Below are positions 16,039 to 25,321 of a DNA stretch of 64,000 nucleotides, piece after piece. The position numbers and the translations under genes are program-made. The stretch comes from Candidatus Cybelea sp. (GTDB taxonomy: Bacteria; Vulcanimicrobiota; Vulcanimicrobiia; Vulcanimicrobiales; Vulcanimicrobiaceae). Below the pieces are notes generated by a model. That model searched no databases, had not been told where the DNA came from, and worked only from the letters and a program-made list of their open reading frames with translations. The stretch is taken from contig DASXFZ010000044.1 in assembly GCA_036489315.1 (NCBI GenBank), positions 86,304 to 150,303 of the forward strand. Direction: 5' to 3'. Within the stretch, counting starts at the first letter, position 1. Each line of letters starts with the position of its first letter.

Positions 16039-17246
16039 GATGCGCGTTCCTTTCCGTGAAGGGCTGCGGCGAGGTCGCGCATTTGCGCGCGCACGTCGTG
16101 CCGCTTGGCGACGAGTTCGTAGGCGCGCTCGGCGCGCGATCGCGCGGCCTTAGGATTACCGTATACGTCAAAAAGGGCAGCGGCCAGCGCGCTGGAGTCG
16201 TCCGCGGCCACCAACAGCCCGCTGCGCCCGTCAATCGCCTCGCGCACGCTCCCGGAGTTCGTGGCGACGATCGGGATCCCGAACGCCATCGCCTCGAGCA
16301 ACGCGGAGGGTACGCCCTCCATCATCTTTTCTCCGGCGTCCCGGCTGGCCAGAACGATCGCGTCGAAGGTGCCCGCGCGATAGAGATCGTGCAGCCGCCC
16401 TTGAGGAATGTGCCCGCCGAATTCGACCTGATCCTGCAGCGCCCGTGACGCGACCTCGCGCTCGAGTTCGGCCTGCAGCGGCCCGGCACCGTAGAGCGTA
16501 CACCGCACGGGAACGCCGGAGTCTTTCAGCTGCGAGAGGGCGGCGAAGAGAACGGAGTGTCCCTTCACCGGGACGAGCGCTGCCGGGCAAACGATGCGAA
16601 AGCTGGCAGCTTGCGGCCGGCGATTGACCGCGTAGGGCGGTATTTGGATCCCGAGCCGAAGATGGGCGATTCGTCCGTCGAGCCGCGGCATGCGCGCGCG
16701 CAGATCTCGAGCGCCGCGCGCGGAGATCGCGCGTACGTACTCGACGCTGCGCTCTTTGACGTCGAACGCATTGCGCTCGTAAATGTCCCAGCGGTGCGCC
16801 GTCGCGCTCCACGGCAGCCGGCTGGTCGATGCCGCGACCATGGCCACCGTCGAAGGCGTCGACATCCAATAGGCATGAATGTGATCCACGCGATGCTCGG
16901 CGGCCCAGTGCCCGAGCGCGAGGCCTTTTACGAAGACCGCGAGGTTTTTCAGGCGCCCCGGATCGTGAGAGCCGACGATCTTTGCGAACGTCCGCGCGGC
17001 CCGCAGAGGAGCGACGGCCGCCGTTGCGGCGGCGCGCCTGAGAATTTCGGCGTTGAACAGCGGCCATTCGAGAACGGTTACGTTGTCTGGAACGGAGTAT
17101 CGCGCCTCGGAGGCCGGCGGCCGGGCCGGCACAACGACGACGTCGTCGAAGTGCCGCGCGAGCTCGGCGAGCTCCACGTTGAGGTACGCTTCTTGGCTGC
17201 CGAAGGGAAAACGCGCCGTGACGAGGATGAGGCGTCCGGCGCTCAT
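16035..17246 (-). CDS. GT4-family glycosyltransferase
   Basis: The 403-residue GT-B enzyme has the Rossmann start 'LILVTARFPFGSQEAYLNVE', an acceptor-side block 'DHIHAYWMSTPSTVA', a donor domain from 'FRIVCPAALVPVKGH' and the E-x7-E element in 'EGVPSALLEAMAFGIPIV'. It transfers a nucleotide-activated sugar to a growing lipid-linked glycan in the cytoplasm. It overlaps both neighbours by 4 nt (ATGA), showing tight coupling in the minus operon. Sugar specificity cannot be read from the sequence. Confidence 0.86.
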   Translation of the reverse strand: MSAGRLILVTARFPFGSQEAYLNVELAELARHFDDVVVVPARPPASEARYSVPDNVTVLEWPLFNAEILRRAAATAAVAPLRAARTFAKIVGSHDPGRLKNLAVFVKGLALGHWAAEHRVDHIHAYWMSTPSTVAMVAASTSRLPWSATAHRWDIYERNAFDVKERSVEYVRAISARGARDLRARMPRLDGRIAHLRLGIQIPPYAVNRRPQAASFRIVCPAALVPVKGHSVLFAALSQLKDSGVPVRCTLYGAGPLQAELEREVASRALQDQVEFGGHIPQGRLHDLYRAGTFDAIVLASRDAGEKMMEGVPSALLEAMAFGIPIVATNSGSVREAIDGRSGLLVAADDSSALAAALFDVYGNPKAARSRAERAYELVAKRHDVRAQMRDLAAALHGKERAS

Positions 17247-18361
17247 GAAGCGATGCCGGAGAGCTGTAGATAGAGCTGCTGGTGCGCGTCGACCATCCGA
17301 TCGACACCATAGGCATCAAGCGCGTGCTGCTTGGCCCGCTCCGCGACGCTGCGGCGAATCATCGGCCGCGCGATCGCGCGCTCGATCTGCGCGGCGACGT
17401 TGAACGGCTCGAAATCGGCGGCGAGAAAACCGTAACGCCCGTTATCGAGCATGTCGCTTGCACCGAGCCACGGCGTCGTGACCACCGGTATGCCCGCAGT
17501 CATGGCCTCGAGTGCGGCAAGCGGCATCCCTTCGAACCAGGACGTCATCAAGAGAAGGTCGGCTGCCCGCAAAAGGCTCGGAACGTCGTTACGATATCCG
17601 AGGAAGCGAACGCGATCGGCGATATTGAGCGCGCGCGCCAGCCCGCGAAGCATGTCTTCGTTCTCGCCCGCCCCGACGAAAAGCAGCAGCGCCTTTTCTT
17701 TGGTCTGGCGCAGCAACGCGGAAAAGGCTCGCAGCGCGAGAATGTGATTCTTCTGATACTCCATGCGGCCTACGAGCAAGATTGCAAACTCGTTGGGCCG
17801 GATTGCGAGCCTCGCTCGTGCCGCGAGCCGGTCCTCGTTCGGCTCTGGAAGCTCCAGGCCGTTGGGGATCATCACGACCTTTCGCATGGGGAAGTGCTCG
17901 AGCTTGCTCACGCGCGAGCCTTGCTCGTTGAAGAACGTTACGATTCGCGACGTTCCCCGATTGAGGATCCAATCCGCGAGCGATTCGACCGCCGACTTTT
18001 TTCGAAAGTCGCACGGATTGTGCTCGGTGTGGATGATCTGCGGAACGCCCGAACAGAGCGCGGCGATGCGTCCCCAATAGCGCCCGACGTGCGTGTGCGT
18101 GTGAACGATGTCGGGGCGAAAGCTTCGGATTTCGCGCACGAGCCGCCAAAGGAAGAGGCGATCTCCCCGGTTCTTGCGGCCGGCCGTGAGCACCGGAAAC
18201 GGCAGCGTCGCGCGTACTTCTTCGGGCGGTTCGTAAATCGTCAGCAGCGCGGCATCGACGTCGCGGGACTTCAGGTGCGACAGCAGCTCGATGACGAGCC
18301 GCTCCGCGCCGTAACCGCGGATCGAGGGAGAGATGTGGAGGACTCGTACTTTACGGTTCAT
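17243..18361 (-). CDS. GT4-family glycosyltransferase
   Basis: The 372-residue protein begins 'VRVLHISPSIRGYGAERLVI' and contains 'DIVHTHTHVGRYWGRIAA', 'IPNGLELP', 'LLVGRMEYQKNH' and 'WFEGMPLAALEAMTAGIPVV' with the E-x7-E pair of retaining GT4 enzymes. It likely adds the second or third sugar after the initiating transferase encoded just upstream, with which it shares a 4-nt overlap. It also overlaps the next GT4 gene by 4 nt. Donor and acceptor are unknown. Confidence 0.88.
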   Translation of the reverse strand: MNRKVRVLHISPSIRGYGAERLVIELLSHLKSRDVDAALLTIYEPPEEVRATLPFPVLTAGRKNRGDRLFLWRLVREIRSFRPDIVHTHTHVGRYWGRIAALCSGVPQIIHTEHNPCDFRKKSAVESLADWILNRGTSRIVTFFNEQGSRVSKLEHFPMRKVVMIPNGLELPEPNEDRLAARARLAIRPNEFAILLVGRMEYQKNHILALRAFSALLRQTKEKALLLFVGAGENEDMLRGLARALNIADRVRFLGYRNDVPSLLRAADLLLMTSWFEGMPLAALEAMTAGIPVVTTPWLGASDMLDNGRYGFLAADFEPFNVAAQIERAIARPMIRRSVAERAKQHALDAYGVDRMVDAHQQLYLQLSGIAS

Positions 18362-19800
18362 CCGGCCGCTCGATGGAAAAGGAACTCGCAGAGCGTCTGA
18401 AAGAGGACGGCAAAGTCGAGAAAGATCGACCAGTTCTCGAGGTACTGCAGGTCATACTCAAGTCGTTCTCCAGCTGCGGAAGCGTCGAAATTTCGCGCCA
18501 TGTGCACCTGTGCCCAGCCGGTGATTCCGGGGCGCACGAGGTGTCGCTCGTCGTAGCGCGGCATCGTCGCACGGAAGAGATCGGCGAACATCTGCCGCTC
18601 GGGACGCGGCCCGACGAGCGACATATCGCCGCGCAGGACGTTGAAGAGCTGCGGCAGCTCGTCAATACTGAAACGCCGCAGGAACGTGCCGACGCGTGTT
18701 TTGCGCGGATCGTCGCGCTTGGCCCAGATCGCGCCGCTCTCGCGCTCGGCATCCTGCCGCATCGAGCGGAACTTCAAAATGCGAAATGGCTTGCCCCCGA
18801 GACCAACGCGTTCTTGCGCGAAGAGAACCGGAAAGCCGGAATCCAGCAGCGTCGCGATCGCCGCGACCGCCATGACCGGTGCGAAGATCAACAGGGCCAC
18901 GCAGGCAAAGAAGATGTCGGTGAGGCGCTTCACGAGCTGCGCGCGCGGCGTGCACGCACGCAGCCGTGCCGGAACGATCAGCACCTGCTTGCCGTCGGTC
19001 CGCAGCGAGAGGTCGTAGCAGTAGCGCATGACCTTCGGCGGAGCGAACGCCAGCGAGATGCGGTCGGCGGCCGCGACCTCCAGAATATGTGCGAGCAGGT
19101 TGGGCGGCACCATTTCGGTCAGAATCAGCGAGTCGCAGCCCGAGCGCCGCGCGTGGTTGAACCACTCGATGCGGTTGAGGTTGGGATCGCGGCTGAGGTC
19201 GATCCGCTCGATCGCCTCGGCGCAGTCATCGACGACGATGAGCTGTGCCTCCGTGCCGGCACTCAGCTCGAGGCTCTCGAGGACGCGTTCGACGTTTTCT
19301 TGGGTTCCGACGATGCTCACCTTGCGGCGGCTCTTGAACCACTCTTGACTGCGGACCCGGTGCAGAATCGCTCGCGCCGAGCCGACCATCAGGATCGAAA
19401 AGCCTAGGGAGACGAGTAGCGCGACGCGGGAGGTCGAGATCTCCGGATAGATCGTAAAGAGGATCAGCTGCGGGACCGTGCCGAGCATCAGCGCGGCGAC
19501 CGTATAGTAAAGCTCGTCCTTCATCGAAAGCGCGTACGTCCGGCGGTAGAGGCCGAGGCGGTCGAAGACCAGCACCCAGAGGCCGACGAAGATCGCATCG
19601 GCGATCAGAAGGTGGCTCAGGATCCGGGGCGAGTTCCAGTGATGGAAGGCGATCGCTGCCCCGAGGCCCGAGGCCACGATGAAGAGCGCCAAGTCCATCA
19701 TCAGCAAGATGGCGGTCCACTTTGCCGGATAGGCGCGGGGTGCGGCCCCAATAACGGGCTTGCGCGCCGCTATAGGACGTTCGACGATACGCGTCGCCAT
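18358..19800 (-). CDS. Polyprenyl-phosphate glycosylphosphotransferase (initiating enzyme)
   Basis: The 480-residue protein has four or five N-terminal membrane helices, a CoA-binding-like middle domain ('VSIVGTQENVERVLE') and, from about residue 285, the bacterial sugar transferase domain PF02397: 'KRLTDIFFACVALL', 'RILKFRSM', 'IDELPQLFNVLRGDMSLVGP' and 'RPGITGWAQV'. It moves a sugar-1-phosphate onto undecaprenyl phosphate, starting repeat-unit assembly. It is first in the minus operon. On the minus strand TATGAT lies 10 nt before the ATG, a possible short-leader promoter shared back to back with the Wzc-like gene at 19959. Confidence 0.9.
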   Translation of the reverse strand: MATRIVERPIAARKPVIGAAPRAYPAKWTAILLMMDLALFIVASGLGAAIAFHHWNSPRILSHLLIADAIFVGLWVLVFDRLGLYRRTYALSMKDELYYTVAALMLGTVPQLILFTIYPEISTSRVALLVSLGFSILMVGSARAILHRVRSQEWFKSRRKVSIVGTQENVERVLESLELSAGTEAQLIVVDDCAEAIERIDLSRDPNLNRIEWFNHARRSGCDSLILTEMVPPNLLAHILEVAAADRISLAFAPPKVMRYCYDLSLRTDGKQVLIVPARLRACTPRAQLVKRLTDIFFACVALLIFAPVMAVAAIATLLDSGFPVLFAQERVGLGGKPFRILKFRSMRQDAERESGAIWAKRDDPRKTRVGTFLRRFSIDELPQLFNVLRGDMSLVGPRPERQMFADLFRATMPRYDERHLVRPGITGWAQVHMARNFDASAAGERLEYDLQYLENWSIFLDFAVLFQTLCEFLFHRAAG

Positions 19801-19958
19801 GGATGTTTAGATCATAACCAGACGCAGGCGGCGCAATGCAGAGTCATAAGCACCATTGGCCGTGACCCCCGGGCAAGGAAACAAGACCCCGTTGCAAAGG
19901 TCCCGGTCGTTGAGTAGACTCGTCCTTACGGTCGAGGTGCTGCTCGGCGTACGATGGC

Positions 19959-22106
19959 ATGGCGATGTCGGAAATGATGCCATACAACGGCGGTCAGAAC
20001 GGTTTGGCCGAGTTTGAAGGGCAGCCGCAGCTTCACGAGGGACGCGACGTTGAGCGGCTGTACCGTGCGATTCTCAAGCGGTGGCGCGTTTTTGCTGCCG
20101 TGGCCGGCGGCTTTGCCGCGTTCGTTATCCTTGGAACGCTGGCCGCTCCTAAATCGTATACGACGACGGTTCGCCTCTTGGCGGGCCGCTCGGATACGAC
20201 GGCGGCTCCAGTCGATAACACGACGGCGCTCCCGGTGCTCAATGCCCTCGTCCTGCAGAGCGGAGAACAGTCGGCGGAAACGTTCGCTGCCCTTGCTCAG
20301 CAACGCGGCATTGCCACTGCCGTCATCGATCAGCTCAGCCTAAAGGCGACGCCGAAGCAGCTGCTCGGCAGCGTCAACGTGCAGCCCGTCGTCAATACGG
20401 CTCTCCTAAACCTTAACGTTACGTGGTCGTCGCCCGAACGGTCGGCCGAGATCGCCAATGCTTTCTCAAACGCGTTCGTCGAAGAGGAGCGGGACTTCGT
20501 AAGGTCTCAGGCCGTGGCCGCGATCGGCTTCCTCTCCAAAGAGATGCCCGACGCAGCGAAGGAGATGCACGACAGTGCCTCGCGGCTCGCCCAGTTTCAG
20601 TCCGCCCACGGCTATATCGATGCGACCGCCCACGCGCAAGACGTCGTTTCCCGGGTCAGCCAGCTGAACTTACAGATCGACCAGCTCACCGTCGACGTCC
20701 GCGAAGCACAAGCCTTACTTAGCAGTACGACCAGCCAACTCGCGGCGATGTCCAGCACCGTCGACAGCGCGAAGCAGGTCGGGCAGAATCCGGTCGCGAC
20801 CGACCTGCAGACCAAGCTTGCCGACGTCCAGGCGCAGCTGAGCGAGGCCCAGCAGAAGTACACGCCGGCCCATCCAACCGTGATTGCGCTGCGTCAGCAG
20901 CGGGATGCCCTGGTCGCGCAGATTTCGGCACAGCCGCAGGCAGTCGTCAGCTCCACGACGGTCGCGCCGAACCCGCTCTACCAGAGCCTTGAGCAGCAGG
21001 CAGCGACCTATCGCGCCCGCGTCATGGGGGACCAGGGTCAAATCCGGGCGCTGCGCGGAGAGGTAAAGGCCAATAAGCCGGCGGTCAATGCTCTGCCGGA
21101 GCAAGCCATCGCGTTCTCGTCGCTCCAAGAGGATGCCAAGCGCGCCGCCAACGTCTATAACGCGCTGGCGCAAAAGTATAGCGACGCGATCGTTGCAAAG
21201 ACGACGGCGATCAGCGATATCATCGTCGTTCAGCCGGCAAACGCGGATTCCGCGATCAAACGTCCCAGCCTCCGGACGAACCTTCTGATCGCTGTCGTCC
21301 TCGGCGTGATGCTGGGTTTAGCGGTCGTCTACATTCTCGACCTGATCGAGCGACGGTCCGCCGGCCGCGACTTCGCCCGCATCCTCGGGCTCCCGGTCGT
21401 GGCTCGCATCCCGGCCTTCGACGAGCGCAAGACCAAGGCGATCCCGTGGGTTCACTCGATGACGATGGAGGCGTTCCTCCACCTCTGCGTGACGCTGCGC
21501 TTGCGCAACCGGCGGCCGATCAAAACTCTCGCCGTCCTGAGCGCGCGCCGCAGCGAGGGGAAATCGACGGTCGCTTTCAACCTCGCCAAGACGCTCGCGA
21601 CGCTGCAGCCCGGGGTGCTCCTCGTCGATGCCGACCTGCGTCAGCCGACGCTGCACACGATCGCAGCCTGCAAAAATAACGTGGGCTTGGGCGAGGTGCT
21701 CGAAGGCACTTCGACGCTCGACGCGGCCGTGCAGCACGTCGATCCAGGTCTCGACATCCTGCCGAGCCATCCGGACAACACGAATCCGATTCCGCTGCTG
21801 CAGTCGCGTTTCGAGTCGATGCTCGAAACCGCGCGCAAGAGTTATAGCACCGTCATCGTCGATACGCCGGCGCTCGGCGCGGTATCCGATGGATTGATGG
21901 TCGCCGCGCAGGTCGATGGCTCGCTCTTCGTGGTCGCGGCCGACGAGACCGAAGAGAGCGACGCGCGCCGCGCGATCGGCCAGCTCAGCCTCATCGGCAT
22001 CGACAACGTGCTGGGAATAGTCGTAAACAAAGACGCGGTCGTGGTCAACGACTACGACGACTACTTTGCGCGGATGCACAACGCGCTGGCGGCGGGTCCG
22101 GCATGA
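19959..22106 (+). CDS. Wzc-type polysaccharide co-polymerase with BY-kinase domain
   Basis: The 715-residue protein has a cytoplasmic start, a first membrane helix (about 43-62), a long periplasmic coiled-coil region, a second helix near 430-455, and a cytoplasmic P-loop kinase. Walker A is 'SARRSEGKST' (about 527-536) and Walker A' 'LLVDADLRQP' (about 555-564). The tail has only two tyrosines (Tyr699, Tyr702 in 'NDYDDYF') in place of a long Tyr cluster, so autophosphorylation may be limited. It controls chain length and export. A TACGAT box lies at 19950-19955, and the second in-frame ATG at 19965 is as plausible a start. It leads the plus operon and couples by ATGA to the GT2 gene. Confidence 0.88.
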   Translation: MAMSEMMPYNGGQNGLAEFEGQPQLHEGRDVERLYRAILKRWRVFAAVAGGFAAFVILGTLAAPKSYTTTVRLLAGRSDTTAAPVDNTTALPVLNALVLQSGEQSAETFAALAQQRGIATAVIDQLSLKATPKQLLGSVNVQPVVNTALLNLNVTWSSPERSAEIANAFSNAFVEEERDFVRSQAVAAIGFLSKEMPDAAKEMHDSASRLAQFQSAHGYIDATAHAQDVVSRVSQLNLQIDQLTVDVREAQALLSSTTSQLAAMSSTVDSAKQVGQNPVATDLQTKLADVQAQLSEAQQKYTPAHPTVIALRQQRDALVAQISAQPQAVVSSTTVAPNPLYQSLEQQAATYRARVMGDQGQIRALRGEVKANKPAVNALPEQAIAFSSLQEDAKRAANVYNALAQKYSDAIVAKTTAISDIIVVQPANADSAIKRPSLRTNLLIAVVLGVMLGLAVVYILDLIERRSAGRDFARILGLPVVARIPAFDERKTKAIPWVHSMTMEAFLHLCVTLRLRNRRPIKTLAVLSARRSEGKSTVAFNLAKTLATLQPGVLLVDADLRQPTLHTIAACKNNVGLGEVLEGTSTLDAAVQHVDPGLDILPSHPDNTNPIPLLQSRFESMLETARKSYSTVIVDTPALGAVSDGLMVAAQVDGSLFVVAADETEESDARRAIGQLSLIGIDNVLGIVVNKDAVVVNDYDDYFARMHNALAAGPA

Positions 22107-23083
22107 CCGGCGTAACCGTCGTCATCCCCGCGTACAACGAAGGAAGCCTCTTCGCCGCGGCGCTCTCCTCGCTCTCCGAATATTTTGCCATCCATCGCGG
22201 CAGCGGGTACGAGTTTCACTTTCTGATCGTTGACGACGGAAGCACCGACGAGACGGGCGCCGTTGCCGCAACCTTCGCGCGCTGGCGGCCCAACGTACGC
22301 ATCGTCCGTCACGAGCACAACCGCGGCCTGGGCGCGGCCCTACGCACCGCCTTTGCTGCGGTAGATACCGAGCTGGCAGTGCTGCTCGACGCCGATCTCA
22401 CCTATTCGCCCGCGGTCGCGATGCAGCTGCTCGAGGCGCTGGAAGCCTCGCATGCCGACATCGCGATGGCGTCGCCGTACATGCCGGGAGGATCGGTCGT
22501 CGGAGTTCCTTTCCTGCGCCGGGTCCTCAGCCGTGAAGCCAATCGTCTGCTCTCGCTGGCGGTCTGCGGAAAGTACGCCACGCTGACCTGCATGGTGCGC
22601 GCGTTTCGCGTGTGCGCCCTGCGCGAGCTTCAGTTCCGCAGCGACGACAAGCCCGCGGTAGCGGAGATGCTGCTCGACGCGCTGCGCAAGAAGATGCAGG
22701 TCGTCGAGGTTCCCGCGACGCTGGAATGGACGGCGGAGCGGCGCAGTGCCCGCGGCGGCTTCAACTTCTTACGCACGGCCGCGCAAACGTACAGCACGCT
22801 TGCGCTGGCCTTTCGCCATCGTCCCGCGTTGTGGCTGGCGGTCCCCGGGCTCTTTCCCGGGCTCCTTCCGCTCGTCGTCGGGCTGCTGCTGATCCTTCGA
22901 GTCAACTCCACGACGCTCGCCATCGGTACGACCGCGACGATCGTCATCCAGTACACCAGTCTAGCCCTCTTCACGGGGCAAATCACCGCTTTTTTGGGAC
23001 GAAGATTTCACCAAAAACGTCGCCTTCAAACGAACGGAGCACTAAATAAAAATGGCTACGACCCTTCCTCTCGCACCGCATAG
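22103..23083 (+). CDS. GT2-family glycosyltransferase with C-terminal membrane segments
   Basis: The 326-residue protein has the GT-A signature 'VVIPAYNEGS', 'LIVDDGSTDET' and the DxD-like 'LLDADLTYSP' (metal and nucleotide-sugar binding), as in dolichol/undecaprenyl-phosphate sugar synthases. Two hydrophobic segments near 245-310 suggest membrane anchoring. It probably makes a polyprenyl-phosphate sugar or adds a sugar to the repeat. It overlaps the Wzc-like gene by 4 nt, and its own last 32 nt overlap the start of the aminotransferase gene in another frame. Confidence 0.85.
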   Translation: MTGVTVVIPAYNEGSLFAAALSSLSEYFAIHRGSGYEFHFLIVDDGSTDETGAVAATFARWRPNVRIVRHEHNRGLGAALRTAFAAVDTELAVLLDADLTYSPAVAMQLLEALEASHADIAMASPYMPGGSVVGVPFLRRVLSREANRLLSLAVCGKYATLTCMVRAFRVCALRELQFRSDDKPAVAEMLLDALRKKMQVVEVPATLEWTAERRSARGGFNFLRTAAQTYSTLALAFRHRPALWLAVPGLFPGLLPLVVGLLLILRVNSTTLAIGTTATIVIQYTSLALFTGQITAFLGRRFHQKRRLQTNGALNKNGYDPSSRTA

Positions 23084-24293
23084 AACGCTGCCGTCCGACC
23101 AGGACGCAACTGGAAGAACGCTCGGCGAAGAGGAAATCGCCGCAGTCTCCGCTGCTCTGCGCAGCGGAACGCTTACGAGCACCAAAGGTTCATTCGTCAC
23201 CGCCCTCGAGTCGCACTTCGCGGAAATGATGGGCGTAAAATACGCTTATGCCTGTTCCTCGGGCACCGCGGCCCTCCATTGCGCGATCGCCGCGCTCGAC
23301 CCGGAGCCGGGCGACGAAATGATTACGACCGCGATCACGGACATGGGCGCGCTCACGCCGATTCTCTATCAAGGCGCGATCCCGGTCTTCGCCGACGTCG
23401 ACCCTCGCACGTGCAACGTCACGGCCGAGACGGTCGCGCAGCGGATCAGCAGCAAGACCAAAGCCATCATCGTCACGCACCTCTTCGGGAACCCCTGCGA
23501 CATCGACGAGATCGTCGAGCTGGGCAATCGTCACGGCATCCCGGTCATCGAGGACTGCGCCCAGGCGTTCCTGGCCGCGTACAAGGGCCGCTTCGTCGGC
23601 ACGGCCGGCAAGATCGGGTGCTTCAGCCTGCAGCAGGGCAAGCACATCACGACCGGTGAGGGCGGTCTGGTCGTCACCAACGACGAGGCTCTCGCCCGGC
23701 GGATCTACCTCTTCATCAACAAAGCCTGGGGGTACGGCGATCCGCAGCCCGATCACTATTTCCTGGCACTGAACTATCGCATGTCGGAGCTCGCCGGCAG
23801 CGTCGCGGTCGCGCAGCTGGGTAAGCTGCCGAAGGTCGTCGCTCGCCGCCGCATGCTCGCCGAGATGCTCACCGAACGGATCGGACAGCTCGAAGCGATC
23901 GAGACGCCCTACATCCTGCCCGGCGCGCAGCATAGTTACTGGAAGTACGTCGTGCGCACGTCCGAGTCGCTCCCGGCAGAGGCGGTGCTCGAAATGGCCG
24001 CGCTGCTCAAGGAGCGCGGAATCTTCAGCGCGCCGCGATACATTCAGAAGCCGGCGTTCATGTGCGAGGTCTTCCAGAAGCGCAAGACGTTCGGCAACAG
24101 CGGCTATCCCTTTACGATGGCTCGTCCCGAAGTGCTCGCGTACGATCGCGAGCGTTTCCCGGGCACCTACGCCGCGCTGGAACGCGTGCTGGTCGTTCCC
24201 TGGAACGACCGCTACGACGAAGACGACGTCAACTACATCGCCGAGGCCATGACCTCGGCAGCCGAGACGCTCACCTGGAGGCACAGCGCATGA
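23052..24293 (+). CDS. DegT/DnrJ/EryC1/StrS sugar aminotransferase
   Basis: The 413-residue PLP enzyme has 'SSGTAALHCAIAAL', 'VIEDCAQA' and the PLP lysine in 'SLQQGKHITTGEGG' (Lys197). It transfers an amino group to a keto-sugar nucleotide. Together with the following Gfo/Idh oxidoreductase and hexapeptide acyltransferase it forms the oxidise/aminate/acylate set known from WbpB-WbpE-WbpD pathways. The 'ITDMGALTPILYQG' segment differs from classical WbpE, so the target position on the sugar is uncertain. The gene starts inside the 3' end of the GT2 gene and ends with an ATGA overlap. Confidence 0.85.
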   Translation: MATTLPLAPHRTLPSDQDATGRTLGEEEIAAVSAALRSGTLTSTKGSFVTALESHFAEMMGVKYAYACSSGTAALHCAIAALDPEPGDEMITTAITDMGALTPILYQGAIPVFADVDPRTCNVTAETVAQRISSKTKAIIVTHLFGNPCDIDEIVELGNRHGIPVIEDCAQAFLAAYKGRFVGTAGKIGCFSLQQGKHITTGEGGLVVTNDEALARRIYLFINKAWGYGDPQPDHYFLALNYRMSELAGSVAVAQLGKLPKVVARRRMLAEMLTERIGQLEAIETPYILPGAQHSYWKYVVRTSESLPAEAVLEMAALLKERGIFSAPRYIQKPAFMCEVFQKRKTFGNSGYPFTMARPEVLAYDRERFPGTYAALERVLVVPWNDRYDEDDVNYIAEAMTSAAETLTWRHSA

Positions 24294-25321
24294 AGGAACT
24301 ACGTTTCGCGATCGTCGGCGCGGGCGCAATCGCCCGCGCCTACGAAGCGGCTTTTCGAGAGGTAAAAGGGGCAACCGTCGTCGCCGTCTGCGATACGAAC
24401 GGCGCGGCCGCCGAGGAGCTCGCGTCGCGCATCGGCTGCGACGCGTACTCGCTGCTCCCGGCCCTGTTGCGCAAATCGAGCTTCGACGCCGCGATCGTCT
24501 GCACGCCTCCGGTAACGCACGAGTCGATCAGCTGCAAGATCTTGCAGTCCGGGCGGCACGTGCTTTGCGAGAAGCCGCTCTCGATCACGGTGAACAGCGC
24601 CCGCCGGATGCTGGCGGTTGCCGAACACTGCGGAATGATCCTGACGATGGCCTCGAAGTTCCGCTACGCGGCGGACGTCCGCCGTGCGCGCGAGATCCTC
24701 TTCGCCGGCGAGATCGGCGACCTGGTCTTCGCCGAGAACGCGTTCACCTCGTTCGTCGATATGAGCAGGCGCTGGAACTCCGACTCCACGGTCAGCGGCG
24801 GCGGCGTGCTGATCGACAACGGAACGCACGCGGTCGACATCTTGCGATATCTCCTCGGCAACCTGCGCGATATTCAGGTCGTAGAGGGGCGCCGGATGCA
24901 GGGGTTGGCGGTCGAAGATACGGTCCGCCTGTTCGTGCACAACGACGAGGGGGTCATGGGTGCTGCCGATCTCTCGTGGAGCATCAACAAAGAGCTCGAA
25001 ACGTTCCTGCGCATCTATGGCAGCGCCGGCACGATCCTCGTGGGCTGGAAAGAATCGCGGTTCCGGCGCCAGGGTGAAGACGCTTGGAATACCTTCGGCA
25101 AGGGATACGACAAAATTCAGGCCTTCGCCGACCAAATCGGCAACTTCTGCGGCGCCATTCGTGGAGAGGCGAGGCTGCTCGTCACGCAGCGCGACGCCTT
25201 GGCATCGGTTCAAGCGGTGCAAGCCGCCTATGCAGCGCTCGAGTGCGCGCGTTGGGAACGAATCGGCAGCCAGCTGGAAGAACTGACGCCGCTGCGGGCC
25301 GGCGCGCTAGCGGCAAGCTAG
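24290..25321 (+). CDS. Gfo/Idh/MocA-family sugar oxidoreductase
   Basis: ATG 24290 overlaps the aminotransferase stop (ATGA); 343 residues. The N-terminal Rossmann domain has 'IVGAGAIARAY' and the diagnostic 'CEKPLS' (catalytic Lys). The C-terminal domain contains 'GGGVLIDNGTHAVDILRYL', where the family's Asp/His lie. It uses NAD(P) to oxidise a hydroxyl, probably C3 of a UDP-sugar, making the ketone the aminotransferase needs. Position between aminotransferase and acyltransferase genes supports this. Confidence 0.86.
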   Translation: MKELRFAIVGAGAIARAYEAAFREVKGATVVAVCDTNGAAAEELASRIGCDAYSLLPALLRKSSFDAAIVCTPPVTHESISCKILQSGRHVLCEKPLSITVNSARRMLAVAEHCGMILTMASKFRYAADVRRAREILFAGEIGDLVFAENAFTSFVDMSRRWNSDSTVSGGGVLIDNGTHAVDILRYLLGNLRDIQVVEGRRMQGLAVEDTVRLFVHNDEGVMGAADLSWSINKELETFLRIYGSAGTILVGWKESRFRRQGEDAWNTFGKGYDKIQAFADQIGNFCGAIRGEARLLVTQRDALASVQAVQAAYAALECARWERIGSQLEELTPLRAGALAAS